Assembly: GCA_002179805.1 (NCBI GenBank) | Contig: NAVB01001352.1 | Span: 1 to 30,474, forward strand | DNA: 30,474 nt | Direction: 5' to 3' | Source: Acanthamoeba lenticulata | Lineage: Eukaryota > Discosea > Longamoebia > Acanthamoebidae | In this document: one piece after another, positions 11,547 through 22,066 of the stretch | Position numbering within the stretch: the first letter of the stretch is position 1 | Layout of the letters: every line of letters starts with the position of its first letter | Notes under the pieces: generated by a model | Seen by the model: only the letters and a program-made list of their open reading frames with translations | Database searches by the model: none | Told to the model about the DNA's origin: nothing | Made by a program: the position numbers and the translations under genes

Positions 11547-13606
11547 ATGTCAGGTGTGGCAGCAAAGAGGAAGAGGGATGAAAACGAACCAGCAGGGCCC
11601 GACGCCATGCCCCCTTCACGCATTCCCCGAATGTCAGGGATTCCAGCGGCGAAAAAGAGGGTCAGCACGATGGCCATGCGAACGCCGCTCAGCAACAAAA
11701 CTAATGCTGGCGATGAACAAGCATCCGCTCTCAAGACACCCCTCCAAGCGGGCCTGAAGGATACCGGCAAAACACCGCAGACCCAAGCACGCACCTCAAA
11801 GATCCCCGTCGGTGGAGTGGTTCAGTCGGCCATTGCAGGTCGCGCGGCGGTGCCAGTCGAGCGGCGGCCCGTATCAAAGCTCAACCTTCCTGCTCAGACT
11901 CCTCAGAACAACCTCACCAAGGCAGCCTCTGTAATCAACAGAGAGAACACACGGGCAGGCCCGAGTGGGTGCGTGTCTCCCCTCCTTCCCGGTACCGAGA
12001 GAGTAATAAGCTCATCAAAAGTGCACGTGGTATAGCCCAAGCGTGTGCAGCCTCATTGAACAGGCCGGCTTCGAGGACAAGGCCAAGGAGCTGGAGGACG
12101 AGTTTGCGCGTAAGAACAAAGAGGCGGAGGAGGCCTGGAATCGTGCGCACCACTCTCTGTTATCCCACACACTCACGCACATGACCTTGATGTCTGGTTC
12201 TCACACCACGTTTGCAAACAGGCAAAGCCGAGGAGTTGCATAAGCAAATTGAAGCGGCAAAGCAGGAACAGGAAGCGGCGATGAAGGCCCAGTTTGACAT
12301 GGCAAACCTCCTCAGTACGCAGCGCGAGAAGTACGAAGATACCATCACCAAGCTCTGCAACGAGCTCGGCGAGACCCGTGTCAAGCTGCAGCTCCTCGAG
12401 CAGAAGGCCGAGCAACAAGAACAACAGATCCAGCAACAGCAGCAACAGCAGCAGGAGCAACAACAAGCAAAGTCTGCTGAACCTGCTCCTGTCCCAGTGG
12501 AGGCGCCTCAGCCGGCCGCGGTTGTTGCGGCCGAGCCCTCGCCCGAGGCCATTCGACAGATTCAAGAGCAGTGCGAGGCCCAGTTTTTGGAACAGCTGCA
12601 GGCACTCGAGACCGACTGGAACGGTACAGAGGATGTCCGCCTTCTTTGGTGCTGAGGCGAGATCTCGCACCAGCTGCGTGTGATTCACCATCGTGAACCG
12701 TCTGACGCGTGATGTATGTCTCACAGGAGCGTTGGCGACTGTGGAGAAGCAGCTCGAAGACGCCCGACAGCGCGAAAATGCGGCGCTCAATGCCCAGCGC
12801 GATGCGTCTACACAACTAGCGGCGCAGCAGGAGGAGCACGACGCGCGCTTGGCCTTCTTGCGCGAGGAGCTCGTGCAGGCCCAGGCTGCGCTCCGTCTTG
12901 CCGAGGAGGAGACCCGCGCCGCCCGCGCGCAGGTCCAGTCCAGCGCCGACGAGCGGCTACACGCGATGCAAGTCGAGTTTGAGGCCCAGAAGGCCGAGCG
13001 CGAGGCCGAATGGACCGGTAAGCTCCCTTTGAGCCCAACGCTCTGTTGTGTGTATGTGTGTATAGCTCACACGGCGATGGGGCCGTCGCATCCACAGCCA
13101 AGCTTGATGCCCAGCGGGAGCAAATGGCCGCGGAGCGACAGAAAGCGCTGGAGGAGCGCGAGCGCGAGCTGGCAGCTGAGGCCGCCGAGCAGCGCGAGCG
13201 ATGGGCCGAGGAGGCGGCGGCCCTCAGGCGCGAGCTCGACCTGGCGCGACAGGCCGAGCAGGAGGCCTTTACCGCCCAGCGCGAGATTGGGTCGCTCCTG
13301 GCCCAGGTCCAGAGCAAGCACGAGCTCGAGCTCGCGCGGCTCGCCGAGGAGCACGAAGCGCTGCGCCGCGAAGTGGCGGCCGCCCTCGAGGCCGGGGCCC
13401 AGCGCGACGCCCGCGAGCGTGAGCTACAGGAGGCGGTGGAGCGCGAGCGCGAGGAGCGACGACGCGACGCCGAACGCGCGCGGCTCGTGGAGGCCAACAT
13501 GTCCGATTGGCTCGGCCGAACTACGGCGAGTCTCGCCCGACAGCGCGAGCTGCGGCAGAGCGAACGCGAGCGATTCGTGCTGCTGGGCGAGCTTCGGTCT
13601 GTGTAA
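11547..13606 (+). CDS. Long coiled-coil protein with basic N-terminus and poly-Q tract
   Basis: Five exons (11547-11968, 12051-12142, 12222-12623, 12727-13017, 13098-13606) join in frame to 571 residues. Residues 1 to about 140 are basic and rich in Pro, Ser and Thr, with repeated SRIPRMSGIP, SKIPVGG and TPL/TPQ patches that could be proline-directed kinase sites or a microtubule-binding region. From about 150 to the end the sequence is almost continuous heptad-type coiled coil (Glu, Ala, Arg, Gln). It is interrupted by a Q tract (about 12420-12471) and a Pro/Ala/Val-rich hinge. The layout recalls the tail and stalk of kinesin-14 or other spindle proteins, but no motor domain follows. A stop occurs at 13606; a possible GT donor just before it could add a short last exon. 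I cannot assign a family. Confidence 0.78.
12420..12471 (+). repeat. CAR (polyglutamine) trinucleotide tract within the coiled-coil gene
   Basis: Interrupted CAA/CAG/GAG codons encode a Gln-rich run between two coiled-coil blocks. It is in frame and follows the CNELGETRVKLQLLEQKAEQ segment. Confidence 0.8.
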
Positions 13607-13728
13607 CGTCTCTCACGTGCCAGCAGCAGAGAAACTTGCCTCGCCCTTGGAGGGACGTGGTGAGTTTGTGTGTTTGTGTGTGTGTGTGTAGTGTTTGCGT
13701 AAGGAGGAAGTCCTTTTTTAATTGGATC

Positions 13729-13734
13729 AATAAA
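13729..13734 (+). promoter_or_regulatory. Putative polyadenylation signal of the coiled-coil gene
   Basis: Overlapping AATAAA motifs lie in an AT-rich strip about 120 bp after the stop at 13606. This strip separates the gene from the convergent THEM6-like gene. Confidence 0.4.
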
Positions 13735-13768
13735 TAAAATAAAAACTAAATACAAAAAATTGAATTAA

Positions 13769-14896
13769 TTATTCAGATTTTTTGGACTTCTTCTTGCTGG
13801 AGGATGAGGAGGATGCGTGAGCGCTCTCCGAGGTGTTGAGAATCTCTTGGCTCGACCAGGCGTCGTACTCTATCCACGATTTCTGAGCCCACCAAGTAGT
13901 AGAGATCGTCAGACGAGCTCACACGAAAGGTGACCTTGCCTCATGCGCGGGGGCAACGTACAACACCCGAGGGCATCGGGGGCGACGCGACGTTGTTGTG
14001 GCCCATTGCCGCGAGCACCTTCGCGGGTGATGTGCCCACCACCTGCCGACGATTCACGGGACACACGCACCCCAAACACAGCTTGTTCATGCGCCTGGCT
14101 CAGAAGTGAAAAAGAGAGGACGAGCGCCGTACGACTTGCTTGATGAGGGCGATGCAGTGCACGAATCCCTTGCTCACGAACTGCTGCTCGACGTAGAAGG
14201 CCTTGTCATCCTGCACAGTCCAAAGCCGCACGCGAGGGACGTCATCAATAAGCGTGCCTTGGTGTGTGTGTGTGCCAAAGATCTTGACCCAGGGGAGAGG
14301 AAGGACCCACCCAGCAGAGGAGCTTGGTGCGGACGGTGAAGGTCTGGAAGAGGCGCATCTCGCGACGGAAGCGAGTGGTAATGGAGGCCAGGACCACTGG
14401 GCAGCCCTTCTTTCCGGTCTTCTCGTTGATGAGCTGCTGGCTCACCTGAAAAGGGAGGGCACAAACCAACGTGTCAGTCCTCCATCATCATTCGCGCGCG
14501 AACAAAGAAGAACGGCAGAAGTTGGTGTTTTACCTTGTAAACACCGTTTCTTATCCAGAAATCAGTCCTTCCGTAGTCCAAGTGACGCAAATACCTATCC
14601 AGAAGTGACTGACGCGTTTAATCTCTCGATTTTTAAATGAAAATTAAATTGAATGGCTGCAGTAGAGACCTGGCGTTGTTCATGTGCATGAGATAATCAA
14701 TGTCCCTGCTCAATATCGTCATCGTTGGTGGTAAGTAAGCAAAATTGAGTGCCCTCCAAGTGTTGAAGGCAAGCAAGGCGTACGAGAGGAGCACGACATC
14801 GCTGATTTCCGCCTCTTCAAAAATGGAACGAGGCTTCTTCCATCGCGACGAGACAAGGATCCACAAGACCCGGAGGAGGAACACCAGCATGATCAT
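13769..14896 (-). CDS. THEM6-like hotdog-fold protein (acyl-CoA thioesterase family)
   Basis: Six exons (14896-14670, 14594-14534, 14445-14311, 14210-14136, 14042-13967, 13917-13769) join in frame to 240 residues, close to human THEM6 (208). An N-terminal hydrophobic anchor (MIMLVFLLRVLWILV) is followed by SRDIDYLMHMNNARYLR, the hallmark D-x-D...HMNN-R-Y of the family, with the Arg codon split by an intron. Next come RFRREMRLFQTFTVRTKLLC, then WDDKAFYVEQQFVSKG, VVGTSPAKV and WIEYDAWSSQEIL. All of these align in order with THEM6/UPF0670. The C-terminal tail is a Ser run followed by KKKSKKSE. THEM6 proteins sit in the ER membrane and affect lipid homeostasis; the substrate here is unknown. The acceptor of the last exon is the least certain junction. 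Confidence 0.82.
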
Positions 14897-15402
14897 CTTG
14901 AGCCCTCAATTTTGATGAAGATGAACAGACAACAAGAAATGAGAAAAGCACAGAAGAAAACAGGGCAATATAATTTAAATCGGTGAAACAACCAGAGACA
15001 CCGAGCTCGTTGTGGGAGATACACGCCGTTGTGGAGATACGAGAGATAGTGTGGTCGTGTGCGACGAACGCTGCTCGACTGTTTCGGCGATGAGCTTGCG
15101 CACCTGAGGCTCAGAGCGCTTACCCAGCGAGCATCTCCTGGCCCTTCTGGTTGCTGTGGCGGTGCCAGGTGTGCTGTTCGCCTGATGACCCTCATCATGT
15201 CTCTAGGTGTCATCCTCCCATTTGAATCTTGGTTCAGCTCTCCTCCGAGCAGATCGGGCCCACGCTCCTGGCCAGGAGCTTGCGTCCCCACGAGGCGCGC
15301 AGTGCACTTCCTGAAACCTCGTGCACCCGGGGCGTGACAGCACCACAGGGGCTGGCGCGAGACCAAAGCTGTCGAGACAGAGGCAGACCACCTTGCGACC
15401 AT
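14893..15402 (-). other. Uncertain: open frame of 169 codons in the intergenic region
   Basis: The space between the divergent THEM6-like and F-box genes (14897-15493) contains an ATG-started minus-strand frame of 169 codons. Its composition (Arg, Pro, Ser, Gly) is not convincingly coding and nothing in it is recognisable. Its ATG overlaps the TATA motif of the F-box gene, and its end abuts the THEM6-like start. The strip otherwise holds only promoter sequence. I list it so the gap is described, not as a confident gene. Confidence 0.15.
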
Positions 15403-15409
15403 ATAAAAG
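15402..15409 (+). promoter_or_regulatory. TATA box of the F-box/LRR gene
   Basis: TATAAAAG lies 85 bp upstream of the ATG at 15494. This predicts a start of transcription near 15435 and a 5' UTR of about 60 nt. Confidence 0.6.
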
Positions 15410-15493
15410 GACCAGAACGCGCTGTCACGGCTTCAAACCAATCCTGCATCCTTCCGCAACACGCACCCTCTGGCCCGACACGGCGTAGCCCCG

Positions 15494-17511
15494 ATGGAGC
15501 AACACGTTGAACTTGACAGAGGCCAGCTAACAGTGGAAGACTTGCCAGCCGAGGTGTGGGTCATCGTGTGCAGCTACCTCAAGCCGGAGCACCTGCGGTG
15601 CCTCGGGTGCACAACTTGGATCCTGAGGCAACACGCCCTGGCAAAGGTCAAGGCTCACACTGTGCGACCTCTCGGTACCCACGCACACCGCCCGTTGACC
15701 CTCATGGGGCTAGACTAGTGTCAAAGGCTGGATGGACCCTTACGCACGTGACCTTGATTAGGACTTGTGAGCACACAACGGCGCATGGTGGCAGCAACGA
15801 GAAGTCTTCGCCGCAACTACGCGAGGCTGCGACACTTGGACCTCACGGCCTGGGAGAATCTCTCCGCCAAGGTGCTACAAGAGTTGCCGCCCACGCTGCT
15901 GAGCCTCAACCTCTCCTTCACCACCGTCTCCTCGCATGGTACTTCCACAGCCGCTTCATGCTGATTCAGACCTTTGCATCATCCTAGCTCACCTCCTGCC
16001 CAGGCATTCGGATGCTGGGCGCCAATATCCAACGCCTGGACCTGACCTACGCCAATGTGTCCCAGCGGGCCATCCGGAATCTGGCGCATCTGTCGTGTCT
16101 GCGCCAGCTCAACATGTCCTATTGCAAAGAGGTCACCGCGACTTCGCTCAAGGTCAGTGCCATCCTCCTCACACAGGCGTTGCTTCTTGCCCTAGTCTCA
16201 CAAGTCTTCTCTGCTCTTCGCCCAGTACATTCCGGATGCCGTGGAGGAGCTGGACCTGTCCTATTGCCCCAAGATGCGGTTCGATGCCGAGCCCCAGCAC
16301 ACGATCTACCTCTCCTTGATGAGCCAGCTTAATGCGCTCGCGGTCAAGTGGCCGGCCTCGCTGAATACACTCAAGTTGACCGGCATCAAGTCCGCCGCCG
16401 CGGCTCTGTTCAGTGCGTCGACACTCGCGAGCATTGAGCGATTTGATTCCTGTGGAGCTGATGGCGACGCATGCGCAGGTCTCCCGCCAACGTTGAGAGA
16501 GCTCGACCTGTCGGAGGCAGAACTGACGTTTGCGAGGTTCGACTTTGCCCGCTACCTGCCGTGTCTGGAAGTGCTCAAGGCCGAGAACATCCCGCAGTTC
16601 AACTGCTCCACCGAGAAGCTGTGGTTCGTCCAGGCTCTGCTCGCCGCTGACCCAAAAGCAATCCCGGCTAAGATCGATCTTGTCCACCACAGGACATTGC
16701 CCGAAGGCCTCAAGACGCTGTCGCTGATGGGATCCTCAGCTGATGCGTCGCACCTCAAGTACCTGCCGACCTCGATCACATCGCTCAACCTGGCCCACAC
16801 TCTCGTCGTACGGTCCCTTGCTTCCCTCTCTTGTTTGCCTTCAAGCATGCGTCAAACCTGTCTGGCCAAGCAGCTGAAACCTCTCTCTCTCTCTCTCTCT
16901 GTTGTCGCCAATCGAAAGACCGAGTACTGTTCGCTGTACGCGCAAGAGAAGATCAACTTCTTCTTCAAGGACATCGCGCGGTGCATGCCCCACCTGCGAC
17001 ACCTCGACCTCCGGTGTGGCTATCCCTTTGGCACTCTTAAATACGGGCCGGTACCTCCCCCCCCCAAGCCTTTGGTGAGGTGAGGTGTTTGGGCCCTGCG
17101 CTGACCTGTTGTGCCCTTCTTCAGTGCCTTCGCGGCAAGGTGGAAGACGTGGTGCTGGATCAGCCCCTCGATCGCTCAGCCAGGGACACCATCCCGGATA
17201 TGATCCCTGAAGGTGCGCCGCCCAGTTCAGGCTGGCGTTGGCGCAAGGAGAACTGCTTGCTGACCGCCGACCGGGTCTGTCGCTGATCTCGCGCAGAGCT
17301 GCGTTGGAAGCCCAGGAGTGAATCCGCCGAGTGGCAGCGTTATGTCGAGCTATGTGTGAACGAACGGGCCGGTGTGCGAATGCGCGCCACAGGAGACGAG
17401 GACGAAGTGTGCAAGCAAGATTTGGTTTGCCCAATAAGTCAAGGCGAATGTGGCGGAAGCAGCGAAGATGATGAGTTGAATGACTCGTTAGGATGTCTGT
17501 TGTCAGTGTGA
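15494..17511 (+). CDS. F-box and leucine-rich-repeat protein
   Basis: Seven exons (15494-15674, 15762-15938, 16004-16152, 16226-16807, 16949-17050, 17125-17212, 17297-17511) join in frame to 497 residues. An F-box-like segment near residues 13-55 (LTVEDLPAEVWVIVCSYLKP, then EHLRCLGCTTWI) would bind Skp1 in an SCF ubiquitin ligase. Leucine-rich repeats follow: LRHLDLTAWENL, TLLSLNLSFTTVSS, IQRLDLTYANVSQ, LRQLNMSYCKEVT, VEELDLSYCPKM, TLKLTGIKS, LRELDLSEAEL, ITSLNLAHT and LRHLDLRCGY. The C-terminal about 70 residues are acidic and unlike the repeats. The F-box is recognisable but divergent, so the repeat assignment is firmer than the SCF role. The exon starting at 16949 uses the less certain acceptor. 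Confidence 0.77.
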
Positions 17512-17617
17512 GCCAACAGGAGCAATGAATCTCACACATTGCCCAATCCCGAAAAAGCGACACGTTGTTTTTTTATTTATTTATTTCTGAATTTGTATTT
17601 TTATTTTTGTTGCTGCA

Positions 17618-18358
17618 TCAATGTTGCTTGTAGCCCGTCCTCTTTGAGATAGCGGCTGCCACAACTACCAGCTGCACGGAAAGGAAGATGAGCGCTGAAG
17701 TTAGCAAAGGCCCGAGCTCTGCCAGTGGCTGCACTCCACTGGCCAATCCCAGCGGAAGGCCTGCGACCAGGATAGCCTCGCAGGAGCACAGAAAGAGCTG
17801 GCTGCCGGTAGGGCGCAATTTGACGTAGGCATGTGAGGCGGTCACTAGCGCGGCCAAGCTAAGGGGCTGCAGTAGAGTGTGCTCGATGTCAGGAACAAGG
17901 CGGTCATCGCCACCCAGCTGGGGCAGCAAGCGAGGCATACTGCGCAGCTGGTGCTTGTGCTCGGCAACAATAGAGTGCATCCCGGCGAGTTCACCTAACA
18001 GGTAGGGGAACCACCAGAAGGCCCACTGCATGAAGCAGAAAAGGGCCAACAGGGGAAGGAGCGCGCTGAGGCCCCAGACCACCCTCGCCTGGTTTCGGGA
18101 TCTGGTCGCGAAGGCCAACAACAGGGCCGTAAGTAGGGGTATCGCAGAGTTCGGCAGGGCGGCAGCCAGGCGGGCGGCAATTGGCATGGGGACCCCGTCA
18201 TTGAGGGCGGTATGCACGCCCATTGGATCCACCACCCACGCCACCATCTCGAAGAAGGCGAGGATAAAGAGGACCATGCACGGCGTTTTCTCGACGCGTC
18301 GACGGAAGGAGAAGTGGTGCTTGTCTGGTCGGTAGAGTGGCGGATGTGCTCCTGTCAC
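17618..18358 (-). CDS. Multipass membrane protein, possibly seven-TM THH1/TOM1/TOM3-like
   Basis: This single open frame has about six hydrophobic helices: CMVLFILAFFEMVAWVV, IPLLTALLLAFA, WGLSALLPLLALFCFMQWAF, LLQPLSLAALVTASHAYV, LFLCSCEAILVAGLPLGLA and LLTSALIFLSVQLVVVAAAI. It ends in SKRTGYKQH. The arrangement of a helix ending in VVDPMG, a loop, then a Pro-containing helix recalls amoebal and plant seven-TM proteins of the THH1/TOM1/TOM3 group, which would need one more helix upstream. The start is unresolved: the first in-frame ATG is at 18277, the frame is open well upstream with no ATG, and HPPLYRPDKHHFSFRRR just before helix 1 looks genuinely coding. A 5' exon is therefore likely. Confidence 0.6.
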   Translation of the reverse strand: MTGAHPPLYRPDKHHFSFRRRVEKTPCMVLFILAFFEMVAWVVDPMGVHTALNDGVPMPIAARLAAALPNSAIPLLTALLLAFATRSRNQARVVWGLSALLPLLALFCFMQWAFWWFPYLLGELAGMHSIVAEHKHQLRSMPRLLPQLGGDDRLVPDIEHTLLQPLSLAALVTASHAYVKLRPTGSQLFLCSCEAILVAGLPLGLASGVQPLAELGPLLTSALIFLSVQLVVVAAAISKRTGYKQH

Positions 18359-18971
18359 GCATTTGGAGTAGCTCTCTACACGAAGAAGGGCCAGCGCAGA
18401 ACTTCTCGGAACTACGCATTGTTTTTTTTGGCCCTTCGGACGTCGCGAGAGTTAGTTCCCCAAACGGCCGTTCATTTGCCAACGGGGCACTGGCTGGGCA
18501 GTCGCTTCGTTCCCTTGTCGTCTTCCTTTTTTCCTTTTTCAACCGGATTTATTCTTTGTAGTTGTTTTGGGACTCCATTGATGTTGCGGTGAGCCATCGA
18601 GCCCGTGCAAAGGCAAGGAGCGGAGGCACAGAAGAAGAGCGGCACCGTCGGTCTCGACTCCTGGAACCAAGAAAGCTTGTTGATACCCAAGGTACGGGTA
18701 GTAAAGTAAACGTGCTGGAAAGAAAAGGGAGCCTAACGGGAGGTCCCTCGGCTCTGTGCGTGGGCATCATGATCCCAACAATCGAAGGAAATTTCGCCGG
18801 ACAATCCAATACGACATGAACGGGTGCTCTTCTTCTCTTCTGCACTCTTGAATGCTCCCTTTCTACCTTCAACCTGCAATAGCACAACACAAGAACAAAC
18901 AGCAACACCAAAGAGGAGAGCATTCCTCAACACAACTCCCAACAACAAAAGCAGGAACGCGACACATAGAG
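18359..18971. other. Divergent intergenic region, no confident gene
   Basis: Short open frames exist on both strands but none has a recognisable motif or consistent splice pattern. The right end (about 18885-18965) is a CAA/ACA-rich, G-poor stretch immediately before the ATG at 18972, typical of a 5' leader. On the opposite strand this composition yields a spurious hydrophobic peptide. Confidence 0.5.
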
Positions 18972-21900
18972 ATGACCAGCACAACACAGAGCATGGACCC
19001 CTGGGCCGAGTGGGCGCAGAGGCTGCCCTCCAACGAGTCCCTGGATCAAAGTTTCAACTGGCTAGTGCATGAGATGGAAGTGGCCGAGAAGGCCATAGTG
19101 GGCGATGATGGTCGGCGAGCGCTGGTTGATGGGCGACGGACCGTGGAGCAGCTCCAGCGGCTACTGCGAGAGAAGAACCCCGATGCCCACTTGCAGACGG
19201 CCCTCCGAGAAGCCCTTCTCCTCCGCCACGACCTCAACGAACAGGCTGCACGCGCTCCGTTTCGTCTCAGCGCCGACCAGCACCTTGCACGCCTCCAAGC
19301 CCTCGCGAGCTCGGCAGCGCGTCTCGCGCGTTCGCTGGGTATTGTCTCTCTACTCGACTTCCTCCTTTAATTCTCACATCTTCTCCTCCTCTTCGGGTGC
19401 TGACCCAATGATGCACAATGGCGGTGGTCTGCAGTGGGCGAGGCCATGACAGGCGATCGATTCGCACGGGACATGGGCGACCTCCTGGGTGGGGTGACCG
19501 CTCTGTTCGAGGCCTCACAACAGGAAGTTGCGGCTGAAGTCGCCACCGAGCCGGTCACGCTGGAGCCCTCCCCCTGGCACGTCCCGCCCTCTTCCTTCTA
19601 CTCTTCTTCAACGTCATCTGGCAAGAAGGAGCAGAAGGAAGAGGAGGAGGAAGAGGTCTCCACCCCATCGATCTCGCAGATGATCAAGGGCAAGGTGGTG
19701 CCGCCCTCCGAGAACCCACTGGCAGGTCCCTCCTCGGACCTGCCCGAGGTGCTCCCCACGGGCGCCGACCAGCCGGTGGCTGTCTACCCGGGCACTCATG
19801 TTGCTGGCACGGTGCTGCCCGAGAACGAGAAGGAGGAGGACGAGAAAGAGGAGGAGAAGCACAATCTGCCCCCCATCTCGCAGATGATTAAGGGCAAGGT
19901 GGTGCCACCCTCCGCCAACCCACTGGCGGGTCCCTCCACGGACCTGCCCGAGGTGCTGCCCACAGGCGCCGACCAGCCCCCCGCAGTGTACCCGGGCACC
20001 CACACCGTACCCTCTGTGCCTCGTACGTCCTCACATCCTCCTCTTCTCCCCTTAATGGGTTGTCTGATTGCGAATTTGGGGGGGGGGTAGGGCTGGGTCC
20101 CGAGGCGCCTTCCGCGGACACGCTGCGGCGCCGAGAGCGGCGCCTGCAAGATGAGGATCTCGCCGTCCTTCACGATCGACTTGACCGCGCGTGGCGCACG
20201 CTCATGCACAACGATTCCTCTCGCCGCATTGTACGCCCCCAGGCAGTTTTTCTGCTTCTTTTCCACTCCCCTATTTCCTTTTTTTTTTGCGCCATTGTCA
20301 ACGCGCTCTGTTCGGGTGGGGGCAGGTGGAGGAGGGACTTGCGCTGGTGCGCGATGTATGGAACGTGGGACCCTCGCTTGGAGGCGCGGACCACTCGCAG
20401 ATCGACCGGGTGTTGTCCAACGAGCACCTGGCCGGCGCGCTCCGCAGCACCAAGCTCCTAGTGGAGAGCTTCCTGGGCGGCGGGCGCACGCTGGACACGC
20501 TCGTCACGCGCCTGGTGGAGCTCTACGAGCTCACGGTGAAGCACAAGGACGCGCAGGCCTTCTTTGCCCGCCTGGGCGCCCACCTGGACGCCCTCCTCGA
20601 ACATGGCACCAGTGCGACGCTCTCCGTGGACGGGCGCGAGCTCCTCCGCCAGCTGCGGGAGCTCAACGAAACGTCCCTGCGGGGCCGCCTCACGGGCGTC
20701 GTGGCCGAGCTGTCGCTGCTCCTCGAGCAAATGGCCGCCGACTCGTCGCTGCGCGAGCTCAAGGAGAGCCTTGCCGTCGTGGCGCGCGACCTGGCCTTTG
20801 ACCGCCGCACGGGGCAGTTCGGCCTCAAGCCTCAGCTGCTGCGCCAGCTGCAGGCCGTCATCGCCCACGGCGTGCGCGAGCGCTGGGAAGTGGCCCTACC
20901 CGAGCTCGACCTCGCCGAGCCGGGCTTCTTCAGCGCCAAGATCACGCGCGGCAACATCGCCGCACGCCACCTCGTCCCACGCGACCTCCTCGTTGAGGAC
21001 CGGGGCAAGATGCTCGTCACGCTGGCCGACCTGCAGAAGCCCAGCGTGAAGGCGACGGCCAACGGCATCCGCCTCTCACTGTACGTCACCCTGTCCCGCC
21101 CACCGCACGCAGCACGATAGTTCAGCAGCTCACCAGAGGCGGGGACACAACACAACACAACGCAGGCGGGGCATCAATGTGGACATGCACAATGCCGAGG
21201 TGCGCTTCCGGACGGCCAACATGCTGGAGCACGTGCCGCGAGCCCTCAAGTGGGCGCTCTCAATGCTGCCCCTCCCCGAGGCGCTCTCCGGCGTGGAGGA
21301 CGCCGGCAAGCTGTCTGTCCTCATGGGCGGCGAGGGCATGGACCTCTCCCTCACCCTTCGGTACGCGACACTCGAAACGTGAGCCCGACTGTTCCAGTCA
21401 AGCTGCAGGTCTGCCCCTGTTTGCTTACTCTTGCCCCCGTTTTCAGGACGCACATGAGCCCCGAGCGCGGCCTCTTTGACGTGGAGCGTGTGACGTGCCG
21501 TATCCACAACCTCGACCTCTTCATCAGCGGCACTCGCAACGAGTACGTCTTTCCATCTAAAATCCAGGGAGAGAGAGAGAGAGAGAAGGAAGCTGACCCG
21601 CGGGTCTCATGGCGGCCAACGCAGTGTGGTGTACAACGCGGTGCTCACTGCGTGGGCCGACCGCTGGCGCCAAGCGTTGGAGCGCGGGGTCGAGAGCATG
21701 GTCAAGCGCTCGCTCGAGGACTTCCACCAGGGCCTCGCCGGAAGTCTCCTCCAGGACATCCTGGCGCCCGTCCTGGCGCCCATCCGAGTACTACTTCCCC
21801 CCCCCCCCAACCACAGACAACGGAGGAGATTGACCGACCACAATACTGTGACCTGCAGCAGGACCCCACGCAGCTGGCGCGCCTCCTCCTGAACAGCTTC

Positions 21901-22005
21901 GTCGCAAGCCCGCAGGTGAAGGAGGCCCTGGTGCCAGACCTCCTACGCGACAGCCTGTTTGCCCTCGCGCCCGAGCACGCCACCACGGCTCGGACCGAGA
22001 AATAG
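18972..22005 (+). CDS. 816-residue protein with duplicated ISQMIKGK block; possibly HAM1-like
   Basis: Eight exons (18972-19338, 19435-20022, 20091-20230, 20326-21080, 21166-21360, 21447-21542, 21625-21787, 21859-22005) join in frame. Residues 1-125 are helical. They are followed by a disordered acidic region holding two copies of a 43-residue block (19671-19799 and 19875-20003), both starting ISQMIKGKVVPPS. The rest (about 330-816) is helix-rich (LEQMAADSSLRELKESLAVV, LKPQLLRQLQAVIAHGV) and then a beta-rich stretch (SVKATANGIRLSLRGINVDM, then HNAEVRFR). It also has KLSVLMGGEGMDLSLTLR. Helical repeats followed by amphipathic strands ending GGEG-dLsLtL resemble fungal HAM1 (DUF5923/DUF4449), thought to be lipid-binding TULIP-type proteins. 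That family call rests on pattern memory only. No transmembrane segment or signal peptide is visible. Confidence 0.65.
19671..20003 (+). repeat. Intragenic duplication: two 129-bp copies encoding the ISQMIKGK block
   Basis: Copy 1 is 19671-19799 and copy 2 is 19875-20003. Both are exactly 43 codons and begin 204 bp apart. The peptides share ISQMIKGKVVPPS, NPLAGPS, then DLPEVLPTGADQP and AVYPGTH, with only a few substitutions. Each is preceded by an acidic Lys/Glu run, so the duplicated unit is probably about 68 codons. Confidence 0.92.
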
Positions 22006-22066
22006 GGCAGCAAAACGCATCACTTTATTAAATCTTTTATTTTTACATGAGCAAGCAAGAACTCGT

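Noticed and set aside
12808..13755. 315-codon Ser/Arg-rich minus-strand frame opposite the coiled-coil gene
   Set aside because: The Ser/Arg repeats are the complement of Glu/Ala/Arg coiled-coil codons. The frame crosses the predicted intron and the polyadenylation region.
18733..18987. Hydrophobic minus-strand peptide rich in Leu and Val that could be a missing first helix of the membrane protein
   Set aside because: It is the complement of a CAA/ACA-rich 5' leader, a composition that always yields Leu/Val/Cys peptides. No splice pair linking it to the membrane gene was found.
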